DNA of 64,000 bases from Bradyrhizobium sp. (GCF_016219575.1 NZ_JACRMG010000001.1:186001-250000); one strand, 5' to 3'; positions 7,970 to 16,618 are shown, counted from the stretch's first letter. Notes: generated by a model not told the origin, from the sequence alone. Made by a program: numbers and translations.

Positions 7970-9235
7970 GTGCCCAGCAAACTTTCCCTTCCCCAACTCT
8001 CGCTCGCAAAGGACAAGATCAGGGTCCTGCTCCTCGAAGGTGTCAACGACAGCGCCGTGCAGCTTATCGAGGCTGCCGGATATTCCAGCATCACGCGCCT
8101 GTCCAGGGCGCTGGAGGGCGATGCGCTCAAGGAAGCCATCAAGGGCGTGCATCTCGTGGGCATCCGTTCCCGCACGCAGATCACCCCGGATGTACTCGAG
8201 GCCGCGGACCGGCTGATTGCGATCGGATGCTTCAGCGTCGGCACCAATCAGGTCGATGTCGACGCCGCGCGGCGGAACGGGATTCCCGTGTTCAACGCCC
8301 CGTTTTCCAATACGCGAAGCGTGGCGGAACTGGTGATCGGCGAGATCGTCATGCTGTTGCGCCGGATCGTTGCGCGTTCCAACGCGGCCCATCGGGGGCA
8401 ATGGGATAAATCGGCAAACGACAGCTATGAGGTGAGGGGCAAGACGCTCGGCATCATTGGCTACGGCAATATCGGCTCGCAGCTTTCGAATCTTGCCGAA
8501 GCGCTGGGAATGCGGGTCATTTTCTACGACCATACCGACAAGCTTCGCCATGGCAACACCGAGCCGACCGCGACCTTGCATGAGCTTCTGGCGCAAAGCG
8601 ACGTCGTGACGTTGCATGTGCCGGAAACATCGGCCACGCATGGGATGATCGGACGCGAGGAGATTGGCGCGATCAAGCCCGGCGCCTATTTCATCAACAA
8701 CAGTCGCGGTACGGTGGTCGACCTCGAGGCGCTCGCCGACGCGCTGCGCGAAGGCAGGCTTCGTGGCGCCGCGGTTGACGTTTTTCCGGTCGAGCCGCGT
8801 TCGAATGCGGATCGCTTCGTGTCGCCGCTGCAGGGTCTGGAAAACGTCATCCTGACGCCGCACATCGGGGGCTCGACCGAAGAGGCGCAAGAGCGCATCG
8901 GCGCCGAAGTAGCGCGCAAGCTGGTCGACTACAGCGATTCCGGCTCGACGATGGGTGCTGTCAATTTCCCCCAGGTCCAGCTGCCGCCGCGGCCATCGGG
9001 CACGCGGTTCATTCAGGTACAGCGCAACCTGCCGGGCATGCTGGGACGTTTGAACGAAGTGCTCGCGCGCCACTCCGTCAACATTGCCGCGCAATATTAC
9101 GAGACCCACAACGACGTCGGCTATGTGGTCCTCGATGCCGATGCCTCCGCAGCCGACGGCCAGCGCGTGCTGGCAGACATCCGGTCTCTGGAGGGCACCA
9201 TTCGCGCCCGCTTGCTCTACGAATACAAGATCTGA
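7970..9235 (+). CDS. serA: D-3-phosphoglycerate dehydrogenase, E. coli type
   Basis: 421 residues from a GTG at 7970 that has a GAAGGA Shine-Dalgarno 10 bases upstream; another GTG at 7913, adjoining the tarD stop, is possible. First step of serine synthesis from 3-phosphoglycerate. The catalytic half is strongly E. coli-like (IGCFSVGTNQVDVDAARRNG, NAPFSNTRSVAELVIGE), the NAD site is GIIGYGNIGSQ, and the C-terminal ACT regulatory domain starts near FIQVQRNLPGMLGRLN. E. coli SerA is serine-inhibited through this domain; similar control is likely here. Confidence 0.93.
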   Translation: MPSKLSLPQLSLAKDKIRVLLLEGVNDSAVQLIEAAGYSSITRLSRALEGDALKEAIKGVHLVGIRSRTQITPDVLEAADRLIAIGCFSVGTNQVDVDAARRNGIPVFNAPFSNTRSVAELVIGEIVMLLRRIVARSNAAHRGQWDKSANDSYEVRGKTLGIIGYGNIGSQLSNLAEALGMRVIFYDHTDKLRHGNTEPTATLHELLAQSDVVTLHVPETSATHGMIGREEIGAIKPGAYFINNSRGTVVDLEALADALREGRLRGAAVDVFPVEPRSNADRFVSPLQGLENVILTPHIGGSTEEAQERIGAEVARKLVDYSDSGSTMGAVNFPQVQLPPRPSGTRFIQVQRNLPGMLGRLNEVLARHSVNIAAQYYETHNDVGYVVLDADASAADGQRVLADIRSLEGTIRARLLYEYKI

Positions 9236-9295
9236 GCCCGGCAGCTGTTAGGAGATGAAGGGCTGGCGGCGAAAGTCTCTCGGCGTTATCGTTCG

Positions 9296-10648
9296 CTACG
9301 AGCCCAGCCGCATATCGAGCAGCCTTCGCTCGCCCTTCAGCAGCTTCTTCACCGCACTCGATGCGACGACCTCGCCGTCGTTGGCATAGGCTTCGTGGTT
9401 CTTCTCGATATCGTCGAGGCGGTAGAGGTAGTTGACCATGATGCCGGCGGACTCGCGCAGGCCTTTTGGCGAGAGATCGCCGAGCCAGTTGATGCGCTCC
9501 AGCCGGGCGCCGTTGCCGAGATGGAAGCGCGCCACGGAGTCGATGAGCCGGCCCTTCGGCGTGCGCGCCTTCAGGAAATAATGTGCGGCGAGCGGCTCCA
9601 GCACGGCGCGGAGCTGCGCGGTGAGCTCCGCATTCTCGAACCAGTCGGGCTTGTCGAGATTTTCCAGGAACTTCCGCTCGTCGTCGGCGAGCGGAACGTC
9701 CTTGCCCTCATTCACCCACTGCATGAAGCCGGGCACCGGCGACAGTGTCACGAAGGTGTCGAGCTTGGGCAGCTCGCGCTGCAATTCCTCCACTACCTGC
9801 TTGATCAGGAAGCTGCCGAAGGAAATGCCGCCGAGGCCGCGCTGGGTGTTGGAGATCGAGTAGAACACGGCGGTGCGGGCGCGCTCGATCGCCACCGGCT
9901 GGCGTCCTTCGGCGAGCAGCGGCGCGATCGCGCCGGGGGTGGTCTCCGTCAGCGCCACCTCGACGAAGATCAAGGGCGCATCGGGCATCGCCGGGTGGAA
10001 GAAGGCGTAGCAGCGGCGGTCGGCGGGATCGATGCGGCGGCGCAGGTCGTTCCAGTCGCGGATCTCGTGCACCGCTTCGTAGCGGATGATCTGTTCCAGA
10101 ATGTTCGCTGGCGTCGACCAGTCAATCCTGCGCAGCACTAGGAATCCCCTGTTGAACCAAGAAGAGAGCAGATGCACGACGTCGCGGTCGAGCGCGACGA
10201 GCTCGCCGCGGCCTTTCAGGAGGTCGAGCAGGTCGGCGCGCATCTGCACCAGTTCGCCGGTGCCGCCCGGCGCGCGGTTGAGCCGGCGAAACAATTCCTG
10301 CCGTCGCGGCTCGGAGGCGAAATGCAGGTCGCTGTCGTCCGCGTCCGACGGCTCATCGTGCCAGGCCTCGATCGCCTGCTTGAGCCGTTCGCGATCCGGG
10401 CCGAAATGACGCGCCAGCTCCTCGAAGAAGGCGAGCCGGCCTTCGGCGTCGAGATCGTGATAGCCGTCCAGCACTTCGCGAGCCATCGCGGTGCCGGATG
10501 CCTCGCCGCGGCCCGACAGCAGCGCCTCGCAGAGTTGCAAGAGCTCGGCCGCCTCGTGCTTGCCGTCGGCGGGCTCGCCCCGCCGCAGCAGCGTGCGGCT
10601 GCGTTCGGAAATCGTCGACAGAAGGTCTGAGAAAAAGGCGTTGGCCAT
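9296..10648 (-). CDS. matA: Malonyl-CoA decarboxylase
   Basis: 450 residues. Decarboxylates malonyl-CoA to acetyl-CoA. N-terminal helical domain (to about residue 160), then the acetyltransferase-like catalytic domain with the conserved FYSISNTQRGLGGISFG segment (catalytic Ser) and the C-terminal DSVARFHLGNGARLERINW block (catalytic His). The start ATG at 10648 opens MANAFFSDLLSTISERSR. No matB (malonyl-CoA synthetase) or matC transporter is adjacent, so the usual malonate cluster is not formed here. A perfect palindrome lies 62 bases upstream of the start. Confidence 0.93.
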   Translation of the reverse strand: MANAFFSDLLSTISERSRTLLRRGEPADGKHEAAELLQLCEALLSGRGEASGTAMAREVLDGYHDLDAEGRLAFFEELARHFGPDRERLKQAIEAWHDEPSDADDSDLHFASEPRRQELFRRLNRAPGGTGELVQMRADLLDLLKGRGELVALDRDVVHLLSSWFNRGFLVLRRIDWSTPANILEQIIRYEAVHEIRDWNDLRRRIDPADRRCYAFFHPAMPDAPLIFVEVALTETTPGAIAPLLAEGRQPVAIERARTAVFYSISNTQRGLGGISFGSFLIKQVVEELQRELPKLDTFVTLSPVPGFMQWVNEGKDVPLADDERKFLENLDKPDWFENAELTAQLRAVLEPLAAHYFLKARTPKGRLIDSVARFHLGNGARLERINWLGDLSPKGLRESAGIMVNYLYRLDDIEKNHEAYANDGEVVASSAVKKLLKGERRLLDMRLGS

Positions 10649-10709
10649 GGGCCTCCAGCGATGCCGAATCGTAGTCAGGATCTATGACGGTGCAGACCGG
10701 AATCAAGCG

Positions 10710-10728
10710 TATTTCCGGTACGGAAATA
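10710..10728. promoter_or_regulatory. Perfect 19-bp palindrome upstream of matA
   Basis: TATTTCCG and CGGAAATA, 8-base perfect inverted arms around GTA, 62 bases ahead of the matA ATG and downstream of the AraC-type gene. Shape and position fit an operator for a dimeric repressor; the regulator is unknown. Confidence 0.6.
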
Positions 10729-10753
10729 TGTCATGCCCCGCGAAGGTATAAGC

Positions 10754-11563
10754 TCACTCCTTCCCCGCAAATTCCGTCGGCGTCTTGCCGGTGACCTGGC
10801 GGAAGGCATGGGAAAAGGCCGGCACGCTGGCATAGCCCAGATCGGAGGCAAGCTGCTTCACCGACAGGCCGGCGTCGACCGATAGCCGCTGGATCGCGGC
10901 GGCAATGCGGGCGCGCTGGCACCAGCTCTTGAAGGAAAGCTGCGTCTCGGCGGCGAACAGCCGCGACAGCGTCCGCGCCGAGGTGCCGACGGCGCGCGCC
11001 AGCGTCTCGATTTCGTGATCGGCGGTCGGATCGCCCAGCACGATATCGGCGGCGCGGCGGCAGCGCGGCTCCTGCGGCACCGGGATGAAGGTCGCCGAAT
11101 CCTCGGCGCGCTCGAGCTCCAGCATCGCGAGCCGGACGAGGAGTGCCGTGCGCTCGGGCTCGTTGCGGTCGTCGAACAGCGCCAGGATGGTCTGGTGCAG
11201 CAGCGGCGACACCCGCACCACGAATTCCTTGGCGAGCCTCCTGCCGTGGCCTTCGCGCTTGAGCCAGGCGAGGTCGAAATACAGCGTGCGCATCTCGATG
11301 TCGGCGAGCACGTCGATGGCATGGACGAGCCGGGCAGGGACCCATACCGCGCGGTCCGGCGGCACCAGCCAGCGGCCCTTGGGGGTGGTCACCTGCATCG
11401 TGCCGGCGGCGGCATAGACCAGCTGCGACTCGCGGTGCATGTGGGAATCGAGACGGGTGCCCTTGCGCGCATGGCGCGCCACCATGTGCACCCCGTCGCC
11501 GGTGGTGCGATGGCTCCCCTCGATGGCAGCGATTGGCTTTTCCAAGATATTCATTGGCTGCAT
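10754..11563 (-). CDS. AraC-family transcriptional regulator
   Basis: 269 residues (M1; M4 at 11554 also possible). N-terminal cupin-like sensor domain (SHMHRESQLVYAAAGTMQV, VWVPARLVHAIDV) and a C-terminal double helix-turn-helix ending LGYASVPAFSHAFRQVTGKTPTEF, the AraC signature. Transcribed away from an MFS exporter gene with only 75 bases between the starts; the pair fits a local regulator-transporter unit. The effector is unknown. Confidence 0.9.
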   Translation of the reverse strand: MQPMNILEKPIAAIEGSHRTTGDGVHMVARHARKGTRLDSHMHRESQLVYAAAGTMQVTTPKGRWLVPPDRAVWVPARLVHAIDVLADIEMRTLYFDLAWLKREGHGRRLAKEFVVRVSPLLHQTILALFDDRNEPERTALLVRLAMLELERAEDSATFIPVPQEPRCRRAADIVLGDPTADHEIETLARAVGTSARTLSRLFAAETQLSFKSWCQRARIAAAIQRLSVDAGLSVKQLASDLGYASVPAFSHAFRQVTGKTPTEFAGKE

Positions 11564-11638
11564 CCCGTCAGCGCAAGAACCTATAACCTATTCTTGCGAA
11601 ATGCGGGAATCGCCAAGGAAATCGCCAGGGAACCGGAA

Positions 11639-12811
11639 ATGAACAGCCCCAGCCGGGTCATCAGCTTCGTCAACGCCGCCCATTTCATCGACCATTATTC
11701 GATGCTGATCTTCGCGGCTGCCGTGATCATCATGGGGCCGGCGCTCGGCATGGCCTATTCGGAGCTTCTGCCCTATGCGACGCCCGGATTCGTGGCGTTC
11801 GGCGCGGGCTCGCTCGTCACCGGCTGGCTCGGCGACCGCTGGAGCCGGCGGCACATGATGGTGATCTTCTTCGTCGGCATTGGCCTTGCGATGATCTCGG
11901 TCGGCTTCGTGCAAACGCCGCTGCAGCTCGGCGCGGCGCTGCTCGCCATCGGCATCTTCGCCTCGATCTATCATCCCGTCGGCACCGCCATGATCGTGTC
12001 CTATGCCGACAAGCTCGGCCGCGAGATGGGGATCAACGGCGTCTGGGGCAATCTCGGCGTGGCCTCCTCGGCGCTGGTCACCGGCGTGATCGGGCAATAT
12101 CTCGGCTGGCGCTATGCCTTCTTCATTCCCGGCGCGGTCACCGTGCTGCTCGGCATCGCCTTCGCGATGATGGTGGTGCATGAGGATCGCAAAGGGACAA
12201 AGCAGGCCGCGGCGCAAGCGCGCATCGCCAGGGAAGACGTGTGGCGGCTGATCCTGGCGCTGATGATCGTGGTGGTCGCGATCTCCACCACCTTCAATGC
12301 GGTGACGGTGGCGCTGCCGAAACTGTTTGCCGAGCGGCTCGCCGATCTGACCAGGAGCCCGGCGCTGCTCGGCGTGATCGCGGCCGGCGTCTATGTGTTC
12401 GGCGCGATGACGCAGTACACCGTCGGCAAGCTGCTCGACCGCCATTCGCTGAAGACGGTGATGCTGCCGCTGTCCTTCCTGCTGGCGCCCTTGATGTATC
12501 TCGCCGCGACGCTTTCGAACCTGCCGCTGATCGTTGCCACCATCGGCATCATCATGGGCGCGTTCGGCCAGGTCACGGTGAATGATGCCCTGGTCGGCAA
12601 GTACACCCCGGAGGAGTGGCGCTCGCGCGCCTATGCGGTGCGCTATTTCGTCGGCTTCACGGCGGCCGGCGCCTCGGTCGGCCTCGTCGCCTGGCTCTAT
12701 GAACGCGGTGGCTTCGCCACTATGCTGCAGGCCTTTGCCGCGCTTTGCCTGTTCGTGATCGCCGCCGCCATCATCCTGCCGCGGGAGATCGCGCCAAAGC
12801 CGGCCGGCTGA
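11639..12811 (+). CDS. MFS transporter
   Basis: 390 residues from the ATG at 11639, about 12 hydrophobic segments. The loop between helices 2 and 3 reads GWLGDRWSRRHMM, the MFS signature. FASIYHPVGTAMIVSYADKLGREMGINGVWGN resembles the fosmidomycin-resistance/Fsr-like branch of drug exporters. Divergent from an AraC regulator that probably controls it. The frame stays open far upstream inside the araC-like gene, so the start is taken after that gene. Substrate unknown. Confidence 0.85.
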   Translation: MNSPSRVISFVNAAHFIDHYSMLIFAAAVIIMGPALGMAYSELLPYATPGFVAFGAGSLVTGWLGDRWSRRHMMVIFFVGIGLAMISVGFVQTPLQLGAALLAIGIFASIYHPVGTAMIVSYADKLGREMGINGVWGNLGVASSALVTGVIGQYLGWRYAFFIPGAVTVLLGIAFAMMVVHEDRKGTKQAAAQARIAREDVWRLILALMIVVVAISTTFNAVTVALPKLFAERLADLTRSPALLGVIAAGVYVFGAMTQYTVGKLLDRHSLKTVMLPLSFLLAPLMYLAATLSNLPLIVATIGIIMGAFGQVTVNDALVGKYTPEEWRSRAYAVRYFVGFTAAGASVGLVAWLYERGGFATMLQAFAALCLFVIAAAIILPREIAPKPAG

Positions 12812-13833
12812 GTCGGGCTGGAGCAAACATGAAGAAGATGGCGTGGCCGCTGGCTGCGATCTGGCTGGCGTGCGGACAGGCCGCGATCGCAGACCAGTTT
12901 CAAAAGGTGCAATGCGGCTCCGACATTCCCAAAGCGCTGATCGGCCAGCGTTCCGCGAACGAGCGGATCGTCGTACTCGAAGGCAGGAATCGCAAACTGG
13001 GCGCTCTTCGAGATCTCGATTGTCCGCTCGTCGGCGGGTATCGCATCGCCCTGCCCAACCTGTGCCGCAGATGTCTTGATGTATTCAGAACATGCCTCGA
13101 ATAAGACGTCCCATACGACCAGGCAGGCCTCGTACACATCGTGCAGGCTCAGTGTCAAATGCATCGTCTCTCGATATTTTTGGAATCGGGTGCCTTCTTT
13201 GTCTGCAATTTCAGCATGCATGTATCGATCGCGAAATGCGATGATGACCCTTACCAGAAAAGCTAGGCCATCATTGGGTTGCTGCTCTGCCAGATTATCA
13301 AGTTCCCTATCCGCATAGAGTACATCGAGTTCGTTTGGTGATGTGGGATTAATAGGTGGTGAGCCGGGACGGTTTCGGAGTGCCCTCAGTACCTCTCTGG
13401 CCGCAGCAAGTCTGAGCGCGGCATCCGCAATCAAAGTCGACTGAAGGAGGTATGCAAACGAGTGATCGATGGGGCTGTCGAACTGGTAGTCAATGCTTAG
13501 GCGTGAGGAGACCTGATCGATCTTGACGGTCGGTTCGCGTTGCTGTCTTGACCACAGATACCAAGGCAGGTCTTTGCTCTGTTCTTCGCAATGCTTACGC
13601 CGATATTCATCCATCGTTTCGTTAGGGAACTGAGAACCATCGGGCCACACTTCGCGACCGAGTAGGTGCGCGAGTTCCAAATGCCAAAGCGTTGAGGCGA
13701 GCAATTCCGCTGCGTTGCGATGCTGACTGAGGCCATCTTTCCCTGATTTATAGCTCTTCCAAATATTAGAATTTGAAAACGACAAACGGTCTCGCCTCTC
13801 GCGAAAAGTTCTCTGCCTTGCTTTCGTTCGCAT
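12697..13833 (-). CDS. Orphan helical protein with possible HEPN RNase motif
   Basis: Open from the ATG at 13833 for 378 codons. The credible part is roughly residues 1-260 (13833 to about 13050); the rest lies antisense to the truncated secreted-protein gene and the MFS 3' end, so the original stop has probably been lost. The mid-part is helical: SFAYLLQSTLIADAALRLAA, then LAFLVRVIIAFRDRYMHAEI, then HDVYEACLVVWDVLFEA. R201-x4-H206 (RDRYMH) at the end of a hydrophobic helix fits the Rx4-6H signature of HEPN-fold ribonucleases found in toxins and phage defence. Base composition is lower than its neighbours (28 G+C of 60 at 13141-13200). No antitoxin or nucleotidyltransferase partner is seen. 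Function unproven. Confidence 0.5.
   Translation of the reverse strand: MRTKARQRTFRERRDRLSFSNSNIWKSYKSGKDGLSQHRNAAELLASTLWHLELAHLLGREVWPDGSQFPNETMDEYRRKHCEEQSKDLPWYLWSRQQREPTVKIDQVSSRLSIDYQFDSPIDHSFAYLLQSTLIADAALRLAAAREVLRALRNRPGSPPINPTSPNELDVLYADRELDNLAEQQPNDGLAFLVRVIIAFRDRYMHAEIADKEGTRFQKYRETMHLTLSLHDVYEACLVVWDVLFEACSEYIKTSAAQVGQGDAIPADERTIEISKSAQFAIPAFEYDDPLVRGTLADQRFGNVGAALHLLKLVCDRGLSARQPDRSQRPRHLLHVCSSPTQPAGFGAISRGRMMAAAITNRQSAAKACSIVAKPPRS
12829..13104 (+). pseudogene. Secreted hypothetical protein, probably 3'-truncated
   Basis: 91 codons. Starts MKKMAWPLAAIWLACGQAAIA, a clean signal peptide, followed by DQFQKVQCGSDIPKALIGQR and IVVLEGRN. I recall this pattern (KVxCGxDIPKALIGxR...) in Bradyrhizobium hypothetical proteins that are longer and carry a second conserved cysteine region. 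Here the similarity appears to fade after about position 13020, where base composition drops and a minus-strand gene comes in from the other side. Read as the 5' remnant of a disrupted gene; a short intact protein is the alternative. Confidence 0.55.
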
Positions 13834-13939
13834 CAGGCCCCCGCGGACCAACGTCCTACAAATATCATAGGTCGGATACGATACGATTGCAACTAAAGCG
13901 GGTGCGACGAGCGCAATCGTTCGATGCAGGGATTGGGCC

Positions 13940-14361
13940 TCACCTATCCTCCGTCGGATGCACCCACTTGTACGGCGTGATCTCGCGGTTCTCAGCTTGA
14001 TCATGTGCACCGGCGGCGCGTGGCGGCCGTTGCGGCAGGCGCGGCATTTCAGCGAGGCTTCCAGCTTCCACAGCGGCGTGTCGCGCGGGCGGCGGATGGC
14101 GGAAAGCGGCAGGCTGGCGCGGGTGTTGCAGCGGTTGCACTCGACTTCCAGAAAGCCGAGGCCGCCGTTGAGGCACTGGCCAAGCGTCGGCGAGGGCTGT
14201 GCCGGCCCGCCAAAACCTTCCATCCGGATCGACCAGGCTTCCGCCTCGGCGCGATCGGCGGCGCGGATTGCGGCCATGGCCTGCTCGCGCGCGGCACGGG
14301 CGCGGATGTCGGCGCCGATCAGCGCCCCGCCCCAGATTCTCTCGCGCGATTTGGTGCCCAT
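13940..14361 (-). pseudogene. Conserved rhizobial hypothetical protein, apparently frameshifted near its 3' end
   Basis: Starts MGTKSRERIWGGALIGADIR at 14361. A CxxC pair (VECNRCNTRA) and a second pair (KCRACRNG) suggest a zinc-ribbon; the segment RRPRDTPLWKLEA is typical of a small Bradyrhizobium family. After VHMIKL (about 13999) the frame changes: the expected ending REITPYKWVHPTEDR and its stop at 13940 are found in another frame, so a small indel (loss of about 4 bases, or gain of 2) near 13995 is inferred. In the unshifted frame the protein runs on into the foreign-looking segment. Could also be a sequencing error. Confidence 0.55.
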
Positions 14362-14736
14362 GGTCGTGTTCCAGGGTGCGATTACAGCCGCAGCCGCTCG
14401 CGGGCGCAACGCACGAGATGTGGCTGTGAGCAGCGGGGATGACGCTAGGGCTGCGGTCTATGCCGCGATCGTTCGCCCAGCCCGTTTCCGCCCGAAGACG
14501 AGAACGTGCTGTACACCACCAGGACAACAGTCTACCGTCGCGCGACAGGGTGACAGTTGCTCACCCAAAAGCTGTCCATGAAGCGGCGACGTCCGAAGTC
14601 GCTGCTTGCCATCGTAGCGGCAGCTGGCGTGCCATCGGAAGGCGCAATCTGACAAGCCCGATACGTCACCAAGCGCGGATGCCTGCGGCATCTCGCGGCT
14701 GCGATCGCGCATCCGTGCGCCAACAAGGAGGCCATC
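14362..14736. other. Intergenic region, no gene seen
   Basis: 375 bases upstream of the zinc-ribbon-like gene and of the small membrane protein. Short open frames in several directions look random. Nothing structured apart from the AAGGAGG ribosome site at its right end. Confidence 0.4.
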
Positions 14737-15108
14737 ATGAATATGCCCGCAATCCTGCAGGGTGAGTCTCGCACACGATTATTTCAAGGCATCGCCGTCG
14801 GCGCCGTTGCGGCGATGACGATCGGATTTTTCTGGGGCGGCTGGGTCACCGGCGGCACCGCCAGAAGCATGACCGCCATGGCGGAGAGCAGCGGCCGGAT
14901 GTCGGTGCTGGTGCCGATGTGCGTTGCGCAGTTCACGGCGGCCGACGGCGCCGTCACCAGGTTCAAGGCGGCGAGTTCCTATTCGCGGGACAACGTCATC
15001 GGCGAGTACGTGAAGACGGTTGCCGCCAACAGCATGGACTATTCCTTGGCGAGGGCCTGCGCCGCCGGCGTCGAAGCCGAACTCTCCAAGACAGCCACCA
15101 AGAGCTGA
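14737..15108 (+). CDS. Small membrane-anchored hypothetical protein
   Basis: 123 residues, preceded by a strong AAGGAGG. One N-terminal hydrophobic segment (residues about 18-42, GIAVGAVAAMTIGFFWGGWVTGG) followed by a periplasmic-looking region with two cysteines (MCVAQF, RACAAG). Not assigned to a known family with certainty. A second tiny membrane protein gene follows 32 bases later, likely the same transcript. Confidence 0.7.
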   Translation: MNMPAILQGESRTRLFQGIAVGAVAAMTIGFFWGGWVTGGTARSMTAMAESSGRMSVLVPMCVAQFTAADGAVTRFKAASSYSRDNVIGEYVKTVAANSMDYSLARACAAGVEAELSKTATKS

Positions 15109-15140
15109 GCGGCCGGTTGGCCGGGACAGGATCCAACGAC

Positions 15141-15284
15141 ATGAGCGAACGCAAGTCCGGACGGTCTTCCTGGCTGATCTATTGCCTGGTGGCCGTCGTC
15201 CTGGCCGGCTCCTTCCTGCTGGTCAACGGCTTCCAGGCGGACAACTCCGCAACCATGGCCCCGCATCTGCCGCTCGCCCGCTGA
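15141..15284 (+). CDS. 47-residue single-pass membrane peptide
   Basis: Begins MSERKSGRSSWLIYCLVAVV and contains one transmembrane helix (residues about 11-29) with a basic N-terminal side. Follows the previous small membrane protein closely. Unknown function; a real gene is likely from its spacing and typical membrane topology, but short length limits confidence. Confidence 0.5.
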   Translation: MSERKSGRSSWLIYCLVAVVLAGSFLLVNGFQADNSATMAPHLPLAR

Positions 15285-15490
15285 CGGCGGGGCCGCACGA
15301 AACGAGGGCTAGTGTTTCTGAAAGGCCGAATACACCATCGGCCGGTCAAGCCCCGCGGCGAAAAATATTCCGCTTTTCAGAATAGAGATTCCGTGCCATA
15401 ACCCGCTTGTCCCACCCGGCAAAGGGGCGGCTCGCGATCGTCACGGACCGTGCGGTGGGATGCGATGGACGCTGCGGCGTCAGGCGTGGC

Positions 15491-15540
15491 GGCGTGATCC
15501 CGGAAAAGTGGAATCCGGTTTTCCGGCAAGGATCACGCCC
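15491..15540. repeat. 50-bp palindromic repeat (GGCGTGATCC family)
   Basis: GGCGTGATCC and GGATCACGCC are perfect 10-base inverted ends; inside, GGAAAA and TTTTCC form a second pair. I recognise the type as a common dispersed palindrome of Bradyrhizobium genomes. Confidence 0.75.
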
Positions 15541-15699
15541 AAACAACATGCCGGACGAAAACGTTCGCAGCGTACGGCAAAATCGTGTGGTCCTGGCGCC
15601 GCGACCCTGGCGTCTATCCGGCCCGCCTGTGCGGGCCTGGCAACGGGGGCAAGACAGGCCGTTCCCCGGGGAGAGCACGACATAAGCCGTAAAGCCATT

Positions 15700-15812
15700 G
15701 CGCGGGGAAGGCCGGGATGTCCCGGCTGTACCTGTCAAAGCCGTGTGCACTTTCTGTAGCACTCTTCGCACACGGTGCTGCGGGCGCAGTCGGCGCCCGG
15801 CCTTCCCTGCGC
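15700..15812. repeat. Nested inverted repeat
   Basis: Outer arms GCGCGGGGAAGGCCGGG and CCCGGCCTTCCCTGCGC (one mismatch position) enclose inner arms CCGTGTGC (15741-15748) and GCACACGG (15768-15775). The whole can fold into a long cruciform. No coding potential. Confidence 0.7.
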
Positions 15813-15921
15813 CCTTTCTTCCGGAGAGGGCCGACGAGACCGCAACAACCCGGGCAAAACGCGCCGCGGGGATAATGACGTGTGTTTAGGTTATGCAAAC
15901 TGCTTCGGCGCCCCCGGTTCG

Positions 15922-16083
15922 CCTCGCCCCGCTCTCTTGTCCGCCGAAGCCCGCCTTCGGGCGAAGGCGGATGCGGGGAGAGGCCGACGCGCGCCAGCGC
16001 GGCGGGTGAGGGGGACCCTCCGCGAGTCCCGATGTCGAGAAAGCCCCTCACCCCATCCCTCTCCCCGCAAGAGCGGGGCGAGG
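15922..16083. repeat. Long inverted repeat, CCTCGCCCCGCTCT family
   Basis: 14-base perfect arms CCTCGCCCCGCTCT (15922-15935) and AGAGCGGGGCGAGG (16070-16083) flank a GC-rich core with further internal pairs (GCCCGCCTTC/GAAGGCGG). Typical of the gene-edge repeats found in many rhizobial genomes. Confidence 0.7.
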
Positions 16084-16106
16084 GAGTCCTGGCAGCAACG
16101 CGCCCC

Positions 16107-16373
16107 TTACTTATGCGCACTCCAGTTCTTCCAGCTCACGTTCTTGAGGCTGGAAAAATCCGTCGCCAGCGGTCGGCGCTTCTGCCGCTCGTAGGCGGCG
16201 ATGCACTTCTCGGACTCCGCGACCTTGCGCTCGAGCTCGGCCATCGCCTTCTCGGTGTCGCCGACCTTGTCGTGCTGGCCGCGGAAGCGCGAGACTTCCA
16301 GCGCCTTCAGCGCCTCGCGGTTCTTCTTCAATTGCGCCCGGTGCCAGGCAATCCGGCTGTCGCTGTCGGCCAT
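16107..16373 (-). CDS. Small coiled-coil hypothetical protein
   Basis: 88 residues from the ATG at 16373 (MADSDSRIAWHRAQLKKNREALK). Heptad-like charged helices run through KAMAELERKVAESEKCIAAYERQK. No signal or membrane segment. Family not recognised; small proteins of this type are widespread in Bradyrhizobium. The open frame extends upstream but the charged helical domain begins at the chosen ATG. Confidence 0.65.
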   Translation of the reverse strand: MADSDSRIAWHRAQLKKNREALKALEVSRFRGQHDKVGDTEKAMAELERKVAESEKCIAAYERQKRRPLATDFSSLKNVSWKNWSAHK

Positions 16374-16618
16374 GCGATTTTCCCTGATTCGCCGGCCAAG
16401 ATAACACGGCGCACGCGGGCGATTGTGCCGGGATTGAGTCGGCGATTCGCTGCCGGCCCGGACGGCAGCCCACCAACAACCGCGTGTGTTTCGCCTACCG
16501 GCAGTTGTGCCCGGTTCCGTGCAGAAAGTTGCAGCTGTGCCCTGCCGGTCACAGCGCTGCCGGAGCCTGCATGATATTTCTGGCCACATATTGCCAACCC
16601 GGTTGTTGGAGAATTCCG

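Larger units (their letters stand above)
15285..16106. other. Long repeat-bearing non-coding region
   Basis: About 820 bases without a credible gene. It holds three inverted-repeat elements (15491-15540, 15700-15812, 15922-16083), listed separately. Open frames here are by-products of the high GC content. Confidence 0.6.
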
